Of a stretch of 64,000 nt of DNA, positions 33,901-46,198 are shown piece by piece. Made by a program: the position numbers and the translations under genes. Origin of the DNA: Eleusine coracana subsp. coracana (Eukaryota > Streptophyta > Magnoliopsida > Poales > Poaceae); NCBI GenBank assembly GCA_032690845.1, contig CM064426.1:43912508-43976507 (forward strand). The letters run 5' to 3'. The notes under the pieces are model-generated. The model worked only from the letters and a program-made list of their open reading frames with translations. It ran no database searches and was not told the origin of the DNA. Numbering within the stretch: the stretch's first letter is position 1; the number at the start of each line of letters is the position of its first letter.

Positions 33901-34803
33901 ACTTTGGCAACCGAGTTCGAGCTTCGGCTCCATTTAGCAATGGCAGAGAGGGGCAAAGAGAGGAGAAAATAGAGAGAGCAGAGGACAGAGAGCGAGAGAG
34001 AGTGGTTTCGTGAGTTTGCAGGTTCGCTCCCAAGTTGCGAAGGGATAAGGGTGAGTGGGGGGAAGCCGGAGCGGAGGAAGTGGCGGGAATTGAAGTCGTC
34101 GGCCAATGGCGTGCAGAGGACAGGGGAGAAGAGAAATCCGTTGGGCGAGCTCGCGGCTGAGGGGACAGAGCGGAGGAGCAGAGGTGGAGGCGTTGACGCT
34201 GTAGCGCGCGCGTTTCCGAGGTGGGGAGTGAAGGCGGGCCGAGTCGCGTGCCGGCGCTGCCGTGTGGCAGAGAGGAGTCGGCAGGGTCTGCACCAGTGAG
34301 AGGAAGAAGAAAAGGATTTTTACACTACGCCCCCTGATCTTTCAAGATCCTCACAAAAAGGTCCCAGGTCAACACTATTTTTTCATAAATCGAAATAAAA
34401 TAGCTAGGGATTTCCTAAAATGGTGAAAATTGGTGGACTGACTATTTAAATGATGGGGAACACTCTGGTGAATTTTATTTGAAATTTTCATAAACATATT
34501 TTTAGAATTAATTAAATGCATTAATTAGTTACTTTAGCATCAATTAATTAATTGAGGGTGTTGCCAAGCAAATAAAATGCCCAATAATTTCATAAAATTT
34601 TATTTTATTATTACCAACCTGATTATGAATTTATTTATCATAAGTTGTATTGAAATTTTTAAGTTGCTTCAATAGCTTGGTTGCAGGGTATTTATTTGTT
34701 TGGAATTAAATTAATAGATAGGCTCTATCATTTTATGCCATAATTTCCATGATTTGTGCTCCTCATATTTGCTAAGTTAAGGTGAGACACCTGGGGTGTC
34801 ACA
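30972..34803 (-). repeat. LTR A: 3.8 kb gypsy 5' LTR
   Basis: In element sense TGTGACACCCC (34803) to GGGGCGCCACA (30972). It has a long AT-rich part (32200-33190), a G tract at 33198-33208, a GC-rich part (33230-34300), and the CTTGCTGAGTA motif near 31360 (element sense). Frames in the GC-rich part look like composition artefacts. The matching 3' LTR was not found in the window. Confidence 0.8.
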
Positions 34804-36754
34804 ATTGTAAAATCATGAAACCCTGTGCAAAAGAACGTCTTCATTTTATGCATATTTGTAGAGTTATTGCATAATCTTTATTTCTAGTAATTAAGTTTTT
34901 ATAAATTCTCTACTATGAATTTTTTAATGAAACTTTACCTGTTTGCTAATTATGCTTTAGTACATTCATGTAAAATCCCATGTTAAATCTCTAGCACCAG
35001 AAGTATGCTTTTTAATGTCGATTTGTTTATTTAGTAATTGGCCTAGGAATTTATTATACAAATATTGACTTATATGCATAATTAGCTTATTTACTAGTAT
35101 TGGCTCCCTGATATTGTTCATCTAGCATATTTAGATCATGAATAATAGTGGGTTTATGTGTTCATCATCATATGCTCATCACCATGCATGTCAAATTTAT
35201 TCATGAAATTGGCCACGAGCTCGAGGAGACCACACTGGAGACCACACTAGCATATTCATCTCTTATTTATGCATTTCCATTTCATATAGGACACGAGCTC
35301 GAGGAGACCACACTGGAGAAGACCGGTGCTGACGTGAACTTCACCAAAGACCCTAACTATGATCAATCCCAAGGCAAGCCCCGGTGGATACCTAGTTATT
35401 TGTGAGTCCTTTTTACTTAATCATAACATAAGGATATTGTACCGTGCATTAAGTATAGGGCTTGAATGAAAACCCACTTGCATAAACAAACAATGACCTA
35501 TGTTAGTCTATGTTAGTAACCCATTCGCAGAAAATGCTATGCTTAATCTAGTGGAGTCAATGATAGGTTATGGCATTACTTGATACCCTTATGATTCACA
35601 TGAAAGGATGAAATTGGATAAAATTTGAGAACTTGTCGTTGCAACTCTATGAACAAGTATTGAACAGTACCAAGTGCATACCTTTATATAGGAATTGGTG
35701 AACCTAGTAACATGGGTGTCGTATTGTTGGACGGATATACTCATCGATCTATAGGTGATGTGAATGGCATGGTGGATGCACGGGTTTGAGGACCGCTAGA
35801 GAGTGCATGGGTTAAGCCTCGGATACGAAGTATTGTATCACGGGGAAGGACATGTACTCATGATCGATGGCCTAGGACCGACCTTATAGCAATCTCGTGA
35901 CCGGTGGCCATACGTGTTCTTAAATGATGCATATGTCGTGTGCTTGGGTTTTCTCCTACAGGATGTAAATCGATTTGAATTGCCATCCCTCATGGTTATG
36001 AGTACCTCTTGTTTCGAGCAGTTGGCAATGATAATTAAGTAGCGAAGATTGATTATGATTCTAGATTTTATTTACTCTATGGCTACATATTGCTATGTTG
36101 TATTGTTCTTTATATTTGTACAACCTTAGCAGCTAGCTAGGTTCAACTAAAGTTACTTTCCTGCAACAACAATTAAATTTCGGCTAAAGGATCAATTTGC
36201 AGCATAGAGCTAATCGGTGCCTTTTATGCAAAATGCCAAATAAGCCCGGTCAGCCCACTTGCATGTTAGGAGTCAGTTTTAGAAAACCTTTTGTCGGGTA
36301 AGTCTTGTGGAGTATGTTAGATACTCAGGCTTTGCGATTTATGTTACTTTCAGGTATTCCTCAGGCTACCTACTATGACTGTTGTAACAAGATTGTGTGG
36401 GATGGTGAGGAACCACAGGATTGGATCATTGAGTGGATTCCTAGCTCGCCTGCCCAAGATGAGTGAGCCATTGCCATAGGGCTGGCATGATTTACTTAGG
36501 CTATCTATGGTTGAGTTATCATTTCTCCACTTCCGTCTATTTATGTACTGAACCAAGAACATATGTATTGTAATGCAACTTAATTTGCTTCCGCTGTGAC
36601 TCTTGAACTGGTAATATGTAATATTATGCACTTAATGATGTATCGTTGTAAATGATGGATGTTCATGTGTGAATGCTATGTATGGTTATCTTGGTAATCA
36701 TCTCCCGAGGCGATCTTGTACGACACACTCTATATTTTGGTATAGGGGTGTGAC
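34804..36754 (+). repeat. LTR B: U5-side part of a second gypsy LTR, opposite orientation
   Basis: Ends GGGGTGTGACA at 36754. Read from the right on the minus strand it follows the same order of landmarks as LTR A (TTCCGCTG box, ...GTAAGTCTTG...). It is therefore a related Tekay-like LTR on the plus strand. Its U3 start is missing, where LTR A is inserted. No primer-binding site follows, so it is a solo or truncated LTR. It abuts the broken copia-2 pol. Confidence 0.65.
35214..35319 (+). repeat. 78-base duplication with a 28-base identical core
   Basis: CACGAGCTCGAGGAGACC and the ten bases after it occur at 35214-35241 and 35292-35319. This is a local duplication inside LTR B. Confidence 0.85.
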
Positions 36755-38070
36755 AGCCACCACACAATCCGAGTCTTGTAATGATTGTTCCACCCTAAGT
36801 GGTTCCATAGAGGAAACAATTGAGCAATGGTGAAAAAAAGTAGCCATTCGGGATTGAGTTGTTACCCCCTTTTTAATGTCACCAAGAAAGTTACCAACAG
36901 GGTGATCCTGTTGAATGCTTGGTCGGACTCGTGAGTGTGTTGGCCCAAATGCATCTTCCTATTGTTGATCGTTAATATCTTGAGTAACATCCTCCCCATC
37001 ATCTTGAACTTGATCTTGGTCATCGCCATGAACATGATCATCACCATGAGCTTGTCCATTTCCTTGATCTTGTTCATCTTGTGGAGGAAACTCATCTTGA
37101 TTTGAGGAAGATGATTCATTTTGACTTGAGTTTGGGTCTTGTGGTCTTATTTCACTGATAGCCAAATTTCTTATTGCATCACAAGGAGTTTCATTATCTA
37201 CATCACTTGGATAACTTGCTCTACTTGAGAGTCATTAGATTCATCAAATTGCACATCCTAAGTTAATTCAACAATTCCAGTGTCTTTATTGAAGACATGA
37301 TATGCATAGGCATTAGTTCCATAACCAAGGAGGAAACCTTCATGAGTCTTGGGAGAAAATTTAGAAGATTTTGTTTTTTTTTCAGGAATAAAGCACTTGC
37401 TCCTGAAAGCCCAGAAATAAGATACATTGGGAAGGTTACTGGTGAGAAGCTCATATGGTGTTTTCTTCAAAATCTTGTCAAGATATAATATATTTGTTGC
37501 ATGGCATGCGGTGTTGATGGCTTCGGCCCCAAAGATGTCTGGTGTCTTGTACTAATCAAGCATTGTTCTTGCCATCTTGATGAGTGTATAGTTCCTTCTT
37601 TTGACTACACCATTTTGTTGTGGAGTGTACGAAGCTGAGAATTCATGCTTGATGCCTTCTTCATCAAGATATTCTTTAACTTGAGTGTTCTTGAATTCAG
37701 TTCCATTGTCACTCCTTATTTTCTTGATCTTCACTTCATATTCATTTTGTGCTCTCCTCAAAAACCTCTTTAGGATATCTTGTGTTTCACTTTTGTCCTT
37801 CAAAAAGAATACCCAAGTGAAACGAGAATAATCATCAACAATTACAAGACCATATTTGTTACCGCCAATGCTTAAGTAGGTGATCGGTCCAAATATGTCC
37901 ATATGTAGCATATGCGGTGGTCTTGTTGTTGTCATCATGGTCTTGGATGGATGTGAAGCTCCAACTTGTTTTCTGGCTTGGCATGCGCCACATATTTTGT
38001 CCTTCTCAAAAGCAACATCCTTTAGTCTGACAACGTGACCTCCTTTTAGAAGTTTGGAAAGATTCCTCAT
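36755..38070 (-). pseudogene. pol: Copia-2 integrase, linker and RT start
   Basis: Reading right to left: integrase zinc ligands at CGACQAR, then HMDIFGP, RSDNGTEF and NGVVKRRN, so the three catalytic residues can be placed, though the usual VVERRN reads VVKRRN (Glu to Lys). A frameshift near 37550 follows, then KKTPYELLT. The Asp/Gln-rich linker (36959-37165) contains QGNGQAHGDDHVHGDDQDQ. The sequence stops at DSDCVVA, the first RT residues. Confidence 0.88.
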
Positions 38071-38100
38071 CCCAACATGAGCTAGTCGACGGTGCCATAG

Positions 38101-38502
38101 CTAACCCAAAGTGGTTTTAGCTACCAAACGAGCATTTAGGTTAGATCCTTCTTTGTTGGTAAAAGAAACAAGGTAGATCTTGTCCTCTAAATACCCTTTG
38201 AAAGCTGATGAAGAATCCTTCTTCCTAAAGACGGTCATGCCATCATCATCAAAGAGACAACTATAACCCATCTCACAAAGTTGTGAAACAGACATCAAGT
38301 TGTATCCTAGACTATCCACAAGATAAGCATTGCCAATTGAAAGGTCATGGGTCACGACAATCCGACCACGACCAATTACCTTTCCTTTGTTGTCATTTCC
38401 AAATGATATGCCTCCACTTGGTAGATTGTCATGATCAAGTATGGAGAACATTGATCTCTCTCTGGTCATATGATTTGAGCATCCAATATCAAGCACCCAT
38501 AT
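38101..38502 (-). pseudogene. pol: Copia-2 protease and pre-integrase region
   Basis: LDIGCSNHMTRE is the protease motif with Gly-Ser changed (usually LDSGCSNHMTG), so the catalytic Asp is kept but the following Ser is Ile. Downstream MSVSQLCEMGYSCLFDDDG is typical of this region. Confidence 0.85.
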
Positions 38503-38535
38503 TACACCACTGGAGGAGTATTCCTACAAAGGAAA

Positions 38536-39031
38536 TCAAGCATGTGTTTTAGGCACCCAATTTGGTTTGGGTCCCTTAACACTCGATACAAGAACTTTAG
38601 GCACCCATACACAAGGCTTCCACGTTGCATCATGTGGCCCAACAAACTTAGCAACCACTCTACCATAAGCATTACGGGTTAGCACATAACTAGCATCAAA
38701 GTCACAAAAGGATACGGTAGAGATATTGTTGTTCTTGTTGACTTGAGGAGCATTCTTGGGATTTTTGGTCATTTCTTCTGCCACTTGCTTTCCTTTGCCT
38801 TCGAGCACAATGTTGGGTCTCTTGTTGTAGCCCTTCTTGGGTGCATTCTTGTTGTACCCTAGTCCTCTCTTGTCATGAGAGGATCTTGGCTCTCCAACAA
38901 CCTTCCTTGTGGCTTCCACTTTAGCCTTTTTTATAAGATCATTGACTTGATTCGTTAGATCTTCAATGATTGCGGTTTGCTTTGCAATCCTCTCAACATC
39001 AATGTTGTGGTACCTTCCACAATGAGTACTA
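38536..39031 (-). pseudogene. gag: Copia-2 gag C-terminal part
   Basis: A Lys/Gly/Asn-rich tail between gag and protease (KKGYNKRPNIVLEGKGKQ), then the usual NWVPKTHA just before protease. The upstream side is cut by the Tat-like fragment at 39033. Confidence 0.75.
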
Positions 39032-39032
39032 G

Positions 39033-39480
39033 ATTTTAGGGGTTTCGGCCATCATAATCGACGGAGAATCCCGACGAGCCTTGTTCCCCTTCCTGGTGTG
39101 CCAATTGTCGAGACTTGATCTTGGCAATAAATTTATAGGGCTATGTCGAGATTAAGAACTACGATGGTTACTAAAGATGTCGAGTTATATAGGTTCGGGC
39201 CCTCTCGATGAGAGTAAAAACCCTACATCTTGTGTTCTGTGGATTGTATTGCTTGTAATTTTGTGTCCCCGATGAGGGGGGGGGGGGGGGGGGTCCCTGC
39301 CGCCTTATATATCCGGTCGATAGGGGGTACATGAAAAGTTCTACTCGTACTCTTCAAGGATTTACCTAGAAAGTCTATCTCTAATTGTCTTGTGCTCCAA
39401 GACAACTCGATCGGTTTCCTTATTGATAAGGTACCCAGTCGGTTACCGACTTAGGCATATCTCTAGATACCCGTAAGGCA
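39033..39480 (-). mobile_element. Tat-like gypsy fragment: LTR, primer-binding site and start of gag
   Basis: The LTR (39106-39480, 375 bases) reads TGCCTTACGGG to GTCTCGACA on the minus strand. The primer-binding site at 39092-39104 (TTGGCACACCAGG) follows, then a short leader and an ATG at 39050-39052 with a few codons, where it is cut off. A G tract of about 18 lies at 39277-39294. Confidence 0.82.
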
Positions 39481-40638
39481 AGTATCCCACACTTTGCTTG
39501 TTGAAACTTGGGAGGATTCCAATCTCTTCAACAATAAGTATGAACTAACTTTGAGATCCTTAATTGACTTCATAAGAGTTTTGTTCTCTTCTATCAATGG
39601 GCTACAGCTCTCTTGAAGTTTCTTGTTGGCTGAGGTGCATGAATCACTTGACTTAACCTTGGCAAGATCATTTGTCAAGCTCTTGTTCTTTTCCTGTTCT
39701 TTCTCAAGTTGCCGTCTAAACTCAAGATTCTTCTCTTTTTCTTCAATGAGCAGCTCTTCTTGCCTTAGGAGGATTCTTTCTTGATCCTCAATCTCCTCAT
39801 TGAGTTTACCTAGCATTTTCATCATACCTTGCATAGAGGGGATCAAGTCATCCTCTTCATCACTACAATAGGAAGTATTGAACTCGGATTTAGGAGGTAC
39901 CTTGCTTTCCTTGGCCTTGAAGCACCGGGGGCCATCATCCTTATCATCGGTGAGGTTTTCAAAGAGTGGAGGTGGAAGACAAATAGCATGGTTGGCAATG
40001 CCACCCTCATCGTCTTGCTCATCATCATTGTCGGAGACATACTCTTGGCCATTGTGAGCTTGCCCTTTGTTGTATGGCTTCTTGTAGGGCTTGTTCTTCT
40101 TATTGTACTTTTCATTCTTGTTGCCCTTGCAATTTAGCCTTGGATAATCGACTATCATGTAGCCTTGCTCATGGCATTCATAGCATCTTCTATTTGTCCT
40201 TCTTGCTTTTGCTTTATCAGAGCTCTTCTTTGTGAAGCCATTCTTGATCATATATTTGCCAATTTTTTTGACAAATAAGGCAAACTCTTCATTATATTCA
40301 TCATCATCATCATCGTTATCATCATCTTCATCATCATTGGACTTGAGTGTTATATCTTTCTTGCTCGAACTCTCTTCACCAATGAGCACATTCACTCTTT
40401 TGCCTTCATCATCTTGACTCCTGTGGGCATTTATTCTTCCAATAACTTCATCTATTATAAAGCTTTCAAATCCATCCTTCACATCAATCATGGTGCCAAG
40501 AGTTGGATTCCACATCAGCTTGAAGTTGACTTCTTCATCTTTGATGTTGTCTCTATATGCTCTTCTCTCATTGACAATGTCCATGAGCCTATCATGAGTT
40601 TGTTGAGCCTCTTCTACCTTATTCATCATAAAAAAGTT
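39481..40638 (-). pseudogene. gag: Copia-2 gag, central part
   Basis: An open stretch of about 388 codons. It shows a helical gag region, an Asp/Asn/Glu-rich run (DDEDDDNDDDDDEYNEEF), a degenerate knuckle (CYECHEQGYMIVDYP, where the His and last Cys are both Tyr), and a coiled-coil tail rich in Glu/Lys/Leu. The N-terminal part is on the far side of the Tat-like insertion (47662-48117). Confidence 0.85.
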
Positions 40639-41034
40639 TGTCGAGACTTAATCTCGGCAATAGACATAGGGTAGTTCACCTATGACGATTTATATGTAGA
40701 ATAAGGGTATGCGCGATATCGAGAGATGATGGTAGCACAAGACGCCAATTTATACAGGTCCGGGCCTCCTGGAGGATAATAGCCCTACATCCTGTGTTTT
40801 GTGGTATTTGTATTGATATGTCTAGATTATAGATCTAGACGATGGTAGACCTAGACGATGATGTCTAGTTGTGTCTAATTGTGCGATGCCCCTTGAGGGA
40901 GACCCTACCCCATCTTATATATCCGGGGGACAGGGTTACATGGTGGAGTCCTAGTCGATCTACTATACAGATCCAAGTAGGAGTCTACTACTTTTCTTAT
41001 CTGTGAGGTACCCCGATGATATGTATCATCGACA
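40639..41034 (-). repeat. 3' LTR of the Tat-like element
   Basis: 396 bases, in element sense TGTCGATGATACATATC to GTCTCGACA. A minus-strand TATATAAG lies near 40915-40922. Confidence 0.88.
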
Positions 41035-41279
41035 AGCACCCGAGAGTCTTGCAAGCTAGATGATAATCTTTAGTAGCTTCCCGACTAGTTTGTGCCATGT
41101 AGAATGCTTCAACTTTATATAAGAGAGCTTGTGAGGGTCTCAAAGATCCAAAAATGTCTTCGAGAAATCAAGTGGCCCGTCGAATAGGTGCACCTAATTA
41201 GGTGTAGTGCCTGACTCTTGTATCATTTGGAATTGCAAATAATGCAAGAGTCCAAAAAAAGGATTGTCGTGTTGGCTCT

Positions 41280-41670
41280 CTTTAAGAAGAAATCACTCAA
41301 ATCATTAAATCCGAATGATAAATAACTCAGTAGAATGACATCAATCATTTTCGAGTGATAAATAACCTAGACAAGTGACTTCAATCACTGTTGAGTAAGA
41401 GATGACTCAAAACAATGACATCAATCATTGCTGAGTGATCATGGCCTCATGATATCAATCATAGCCAAATGATATAAGCTTTGGCCGAGTGGCCTACACT
41501 TTTTATCGAGTGTTTTTGAATCAAACGGGTGACTTCAATCACAATTGAATGATTATTTTCTAAATGGGTGACTTCAATCACAACCGAAGAATGAACGGGG
41601 CTTTATGACATCAATCATAGCCAAGTACTAAGTTACCATGACTTCAATCATGATTAAGTAACCTTTCCTT
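41280..41670. repeat. Drifted repeats around TGACTTCAATCA
   Basis: About eight copies of (A/G)TGAC(A/T)TCAATCA at 35-50 base intervals, each with a GAGTGAT-like continuation. Not coding. Confidence 0.75.
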
Positions 41671-42129
41671 AAGAATAGTAATCACTTGTATCATTGAGCT
41701 TTATTTTCACTATTGTATACTAACTTGAATCAGTCGAGCGATGCTCATTATTTTGCGTATATGACCATCAAGTCATAGCGACATGATCATCAAATCACGC
41801 TTTGAATTATTATGGCATCAACCATTTTTGATAATGCACTTCTCTTCAAAGAAGCACATATTGATTGAGTGGCCATCAAGCCAATATCATATGATCATCG
41901 AATCATATATTTTTATATATTATGGCATCAACCATTAATTTGATAGAAAATGCTTCTCTTCAAAGAAGCCCCCAAGACAACTGCCGTTATGAGTGGCTGT
42001 CGCACTCTACTCAGAATCATGTCTGAGTGGCAACAACTCTCAACTCAATACAATAAAGTCGAGCGAAGAAGGCAACCAAAGTTGTTGTAGCTGTCGACCG
42101 CTGATGAAGTGATGACCGAGTGACACCGA

Positions 42130-42350
42130 TGGTCTAATATGTGGCCGACTGATGGCGACGGTCAGAAGTAATATGGCAGACCGATGGTGGCAGTCAGAGC
42201 TGGTCTATCCGACCGATGAAGGCAATCGAAGCTGGTGTGGCCGACCGATGAAAGCAGTCAGAGCTATATGCCGACCGATTAAGGCAGTCAGAACTGGCGT
42301 GGCCGACCGATGAGAGCGGTCGGAGCTGTAAGCTGACCGATGAAGGCGAG
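42130..42350. repeat. Tandem repeats, about 30 bases, GCCGACCGATGAAGGCAGTC type
   Basis: Six or so imperfect copies of a GCCGACCGATG(A)AGGCAGTCAGAGCTG-like unit, in part truncated. Confidence 0.8.
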
Positions 42351-43229
42351 GAAATCACTATGTGTCGAGTGGTTTATCTGCCTATTCATCATTGATGTTC
42401 CTGACAATAAAGGAAATTAGAATGATTAGTTATAATTAACATTGTTTGCCTAGAAAAATAATCATATAAGCCAAACAAATCAGTGGACTGAAAAGTCAAG
42501 TGTGTATCCATTTTTCTCCTTTAAGTTGACCAACTGGCGCAAAGCAGCGTATTCACGCATTAGCAACCAGACTAACCCACCATAGGATACTTAGGACAAA
42601 ATATAAAGAGCTCGGAGCTTGGTCTGCCATAACAACATCGGTCATAATTATTCTTGCATTGTAATCAGAGTCAACCAGTTGACACATGACCTCTCAGAGC
42701 TTTGGCTCTGGGTTTAGTGTAGTGGTAGTCTGATGCCTTAGTTGTTTGTCGGCGTAAGACCAAATTGCAAATAAAATACAATGTATTGGTCGAGGCTGTA
42801 GCAAAAAAGAGGTGAAACTAAAACGAACGACATGGGTCATAAGGTGTCAGGATTGAAGCAGTACTGAAAGGTCACCGAACGACATAGGTCATATGGTGTC
42901 AGGGTTGAGGCACTATTGAAAGGTCATCAATCGATATGTGTACTGCTAGATTCATAAAAAAGTCGGAGAACACATGTATAGATACACAACTAGCCCCTGA
43001 CTGGATTGTTTAATATGAAGAATTAAAGAACCGAGACAATAAAAAGACGAATAAAGTCATAAAAAGAGCACTAATTAAAAAGCCCAACTTTACTCATCAA
43101 AGAATCCTACGACCTTCTGCTTAGGAAATAGAAATAAATGGCCATGGGAAAAAAGTATGAAGGACATGAGACCAAAACCTCAAAAATAAATCAAGAAAGT
43201 ATAAAGATACTTAGCTTTGTTATTCGGTG

Positions 43230-44200
43230 AGTTGAAGAGGAGCCACAATCGTGTCGATGTGGTTGGCGAGTGGTCAAACGTTGAAATCGAGCCATCATGT
43301 TGCCAGAACATCGAAGCACAATATGGTTGGCTTGTGTCACCAAGTAGTCGAGTATCGAGTCGCCAAGTGGCTAACTGACACGCCGAACTATCAATTCGTC
43401 GAAGGCATCGCCGATTAACCAAGTGGGTGAAAACCCAATGTGCCAAGTCATTGATGGCGCCGCTTTGTAGCTGAGTAGCTGTTGAGTCGTCGTGGTGCAG
43501 CGATGTCACCGATTGGTTGAGTCAAGGCGATGTCACGATTGATCGAGTCATGGCAATGTTGTCGATGCGCTGAGTTTCAACGTCATCGAGTGGCCGGATC
43601 ATCTAGACATTGAGTAGCTGACCGAGATGCCAAGCCATAGCAATGTCACCGAGTGACCGAGTCCACCGAAATACCAAAGCGCTAAGTCGTCAAAGACGTC
43701 GTCGAGTAGCACATGGGCATATTGTATGATCTTCATGTCGAGCGACCGAACGACTGAAGAACCAAGTCGTCACATGCATCACCAAGTGCCGACGATGTTG
43801 ATCAGCGGCCAAGTCATGGCGATGTTGCTGAGTTGCCGAAGTCGTGAATTCAAGATGATGTTGCAGAGTGACACAGTCATCGGGTTGTCATCGAATAGCC
43901 AAGTGATCGAAACACCAAGACATCAAGTTGTCGAAGGGGTCGCTGAGTAGCCTCTAGGAAAGTTCGTATGGTCGTTGAGCGGTCGAACTGTGAGTTACAG
44001 CGATGTCACTGAATTTGTTGGAAGCATCGCCGAGACATGTCGATCTGCTGTGAGCCACAACTGCCAATGATGCGCGCGAGAATAAGCTTTAGAATAGCAG
44101 CCGTTGGGCGTGTCATTTGATCATCTTGTCGAATTACGAGTGTCTGGCAGAGTTGTTACGTTGTAGGATGCCAAGTCATAGAGTCATATAGGACGTCACA
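43230..44200. repeat. Low-complexity GTCGAGTG/CCGAGT region
   Basis: Short phrases such as CACCGAGTGGCCGAGTC recur irregularly through about 1 kb. All six frames are short. It looks like an old, drifted tandem array. 44200-44939 is the leader up to the primer-binding site and has no gene. Confidence 0.55.
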
Positions 44201-44939
44201 TCATTGAGTGGCTGACCGATCGTGGTGGACTCGCTCGTAGCATCTAGGAGAGATAGAACCCACATCGTCGTTTTGTGCTTCGATTTGATTGTAGACCTCT
44301 TGCCTAGTATAATCGCACGACTCTGGTGCATGCAAAGTCAAGCACGAAAATTGATGATGAAGTTGGCCTCGAATAATGGCCTCCGTTCTGATCTCCGTGC
44401 AACCCTTGTCCATGTAAAAAAGGCATCACGTGATTAGTATTTCACTAATCATATTGATATGGATATAAACAATAAAATAATGCAGAACACATAGAGAAAG
44501 ACAGAGCTTCCATGTTCTATGCTGCATAAAAGTCCTCCTCGACTCAACTTTGCCTCCGTGTTGAGCTTGGTTTCGAAGGAACTTTCCATGTAGTGTGCAC
44601 AACTCAACGAGTTATTCGATCCCTTATGAGGATCCAGGCGTCAAGTTAGTCTAGCCACGATCGCGATGACATAGTGCATGGAGAATGACATCGTGCTCTT
44701 GCAACGATTCATCATATATGCATGCATATGCAATCTTACGCAACAATGTCACCGACTTCTTGCCGCCGGAGGGACGCTATGGCAGGCCGCCATATGAAGC
44801 AGTGATTGACACTTGATGAAGACAACCTTCGAATATGAAGATGTCATCGTCAACTTTTGTGACGCCGGTCTGCTCGTGATTAGATCTTGAGGTAGATTGA
44901 GGCCATCGAACTCGACATGCCGACCATCACACTGCCCTT

Positions 44940-44950
44940 ACCTGGCTCGC
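44940..44950 (-). other. Primer-binding site of the Tat-like element
   Basis: Minus-strand GCGAGCCAGGT directly after the LTR end, similar to the (G)GCGCGCCAGGT type seen in Tat-like elements and to 39092-39104. Confidence 0.6.
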
Positions 44951-45584
44951 TGTAGAGACTTAATATCAGCAATAGACATAGGATAGTTCACCTATGATAA
45001 TTTATATGTAGAATAAGACTATGAGCGAGATCGAGAGACGATGGTAGCACAAGATGCAGATTTATACAGGTTTGGGCCTCCTGGAGGATAATAACCCTAC
45101 GTTATAAGGTTCATGACCATTGAGGTCACCCCAAGGTATAATTGTTTCGGTGACGAATGACAAACATGAAATGTAACTAATGTCTACACGAGTGTTGTGC
45201 GTGTAGGAAACCTTATCTATCTTATGATGATTATTGATGGTTGCCTTGGCTATCGATGATAATGACCACAAGCATGGAGGCTTGATGAGCTTGATGGAGT
45301 CCAAGGGTTGATGGAGATAGATCAAAGCTAAGGACAATTTATGGAACAAGTGTTGGGAACACTTGTCTATTTGTTAGAGCTTTGAGTCTATAGGAAAAAT
45401 CGGACTATCAAGGGGGTCTAGGTTATTTCTCTTAGGTCATGTCTAGTCGGTGATGTGCATGAGTGCTCGGTTAAATCATAGGTACTAGATGACAGTGGAG
45501 ATGCCAAGGAGTTGTTCGGAGAAGCCGAGAAATGAAGTCAAGCGAGAACGAGGAGTTTCAGCTTCTGGACGAAGTGACCGGACA

Positions 45585-46140
45585 GAGGGGTCAGAGGTGA
45601 CCGGACTGTACGGTCACTAAGTGATTTTTTCTAGAGCCTATAGCGAGTAGCAAGGAAACTGCCAAGTCTAGAAAGTTCTAGTGACCGGACAGTCCGGTCT
45701 AGTGACCGGATGGTCCAGTCAGTAGAAGTGGGACTTGGGCAGTGAGGAAGCAGCGCGCGAAATGTTTCTGGACTAGAGAGAGAAATGGACCGGACAAAGA
45801 GGTGCTAGATACTGGACAGTCTGATCATCAGGAGGAAATCCAGAACAGAGGAGAAGTTGGCTATAAAGAAATTTGTTGGTGCAGAGTTGTAGAGACCGGA
45901 CTGTACAGTCAGTGGACCGGACTGTATGGTCAGTAGAGACAACTTTGGAATAGACGAGTAAGTGGTTACAACGGCTATGTTTGGAGTTTCAGCAATGAAG
46001 ACCGGACCGTATGGTCTGTAGACCGGACTGTATGGTCAGTATGGAGGAAGCTGCGGACAGAGAGCAACGGCTCTAGAGGAGCCATCCGATGGAGACCGGA
46101 CTGTCCGGTCTGGACAGTGACCGGACTGTCCAGTCAGTAC
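45585..46140 (+). repeat. Palindromic array in U3 of the solo LTR
   Basis: Many intact and mutated copies of GACCGGAC(T/A)GTCCGGTC and half-sites, ending about 55 bases before the TATA box. It is about 200 bases longer than in copia-1. Confidence 0.85.
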
Positions 46141-46191
46141 GTCTAGAGAGGCTATTTCATGTAGCAACAACTAGTTTGAGGTGGGAAGCCT

Positions 46192-46198
46192 ATATAAA
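46192..46198 (+). promoter_or_regulatory. TATA box of the solo LTR
   Basis: TATATAA in GAAGCCTATATAAACTCG, conserved with 8118 and 59037. Confidence 0.7.

Noticed and set aside
33250..34300. Open frames on both strands in a GC-rich block
   Set aside because: They are within LTR A, overlap one another on both strands, and have compositional bias with no motif.
36350..36631. Minus-strand open frame of 93 codons
   Set aside because: It falls in the U5 part of LTR B and has no similarity I can name.
41280..42350. CRISPR-like repeat array
   Set aside because: Repeats are drifted, spacers are not unique, and the setting is a plant retroelement.
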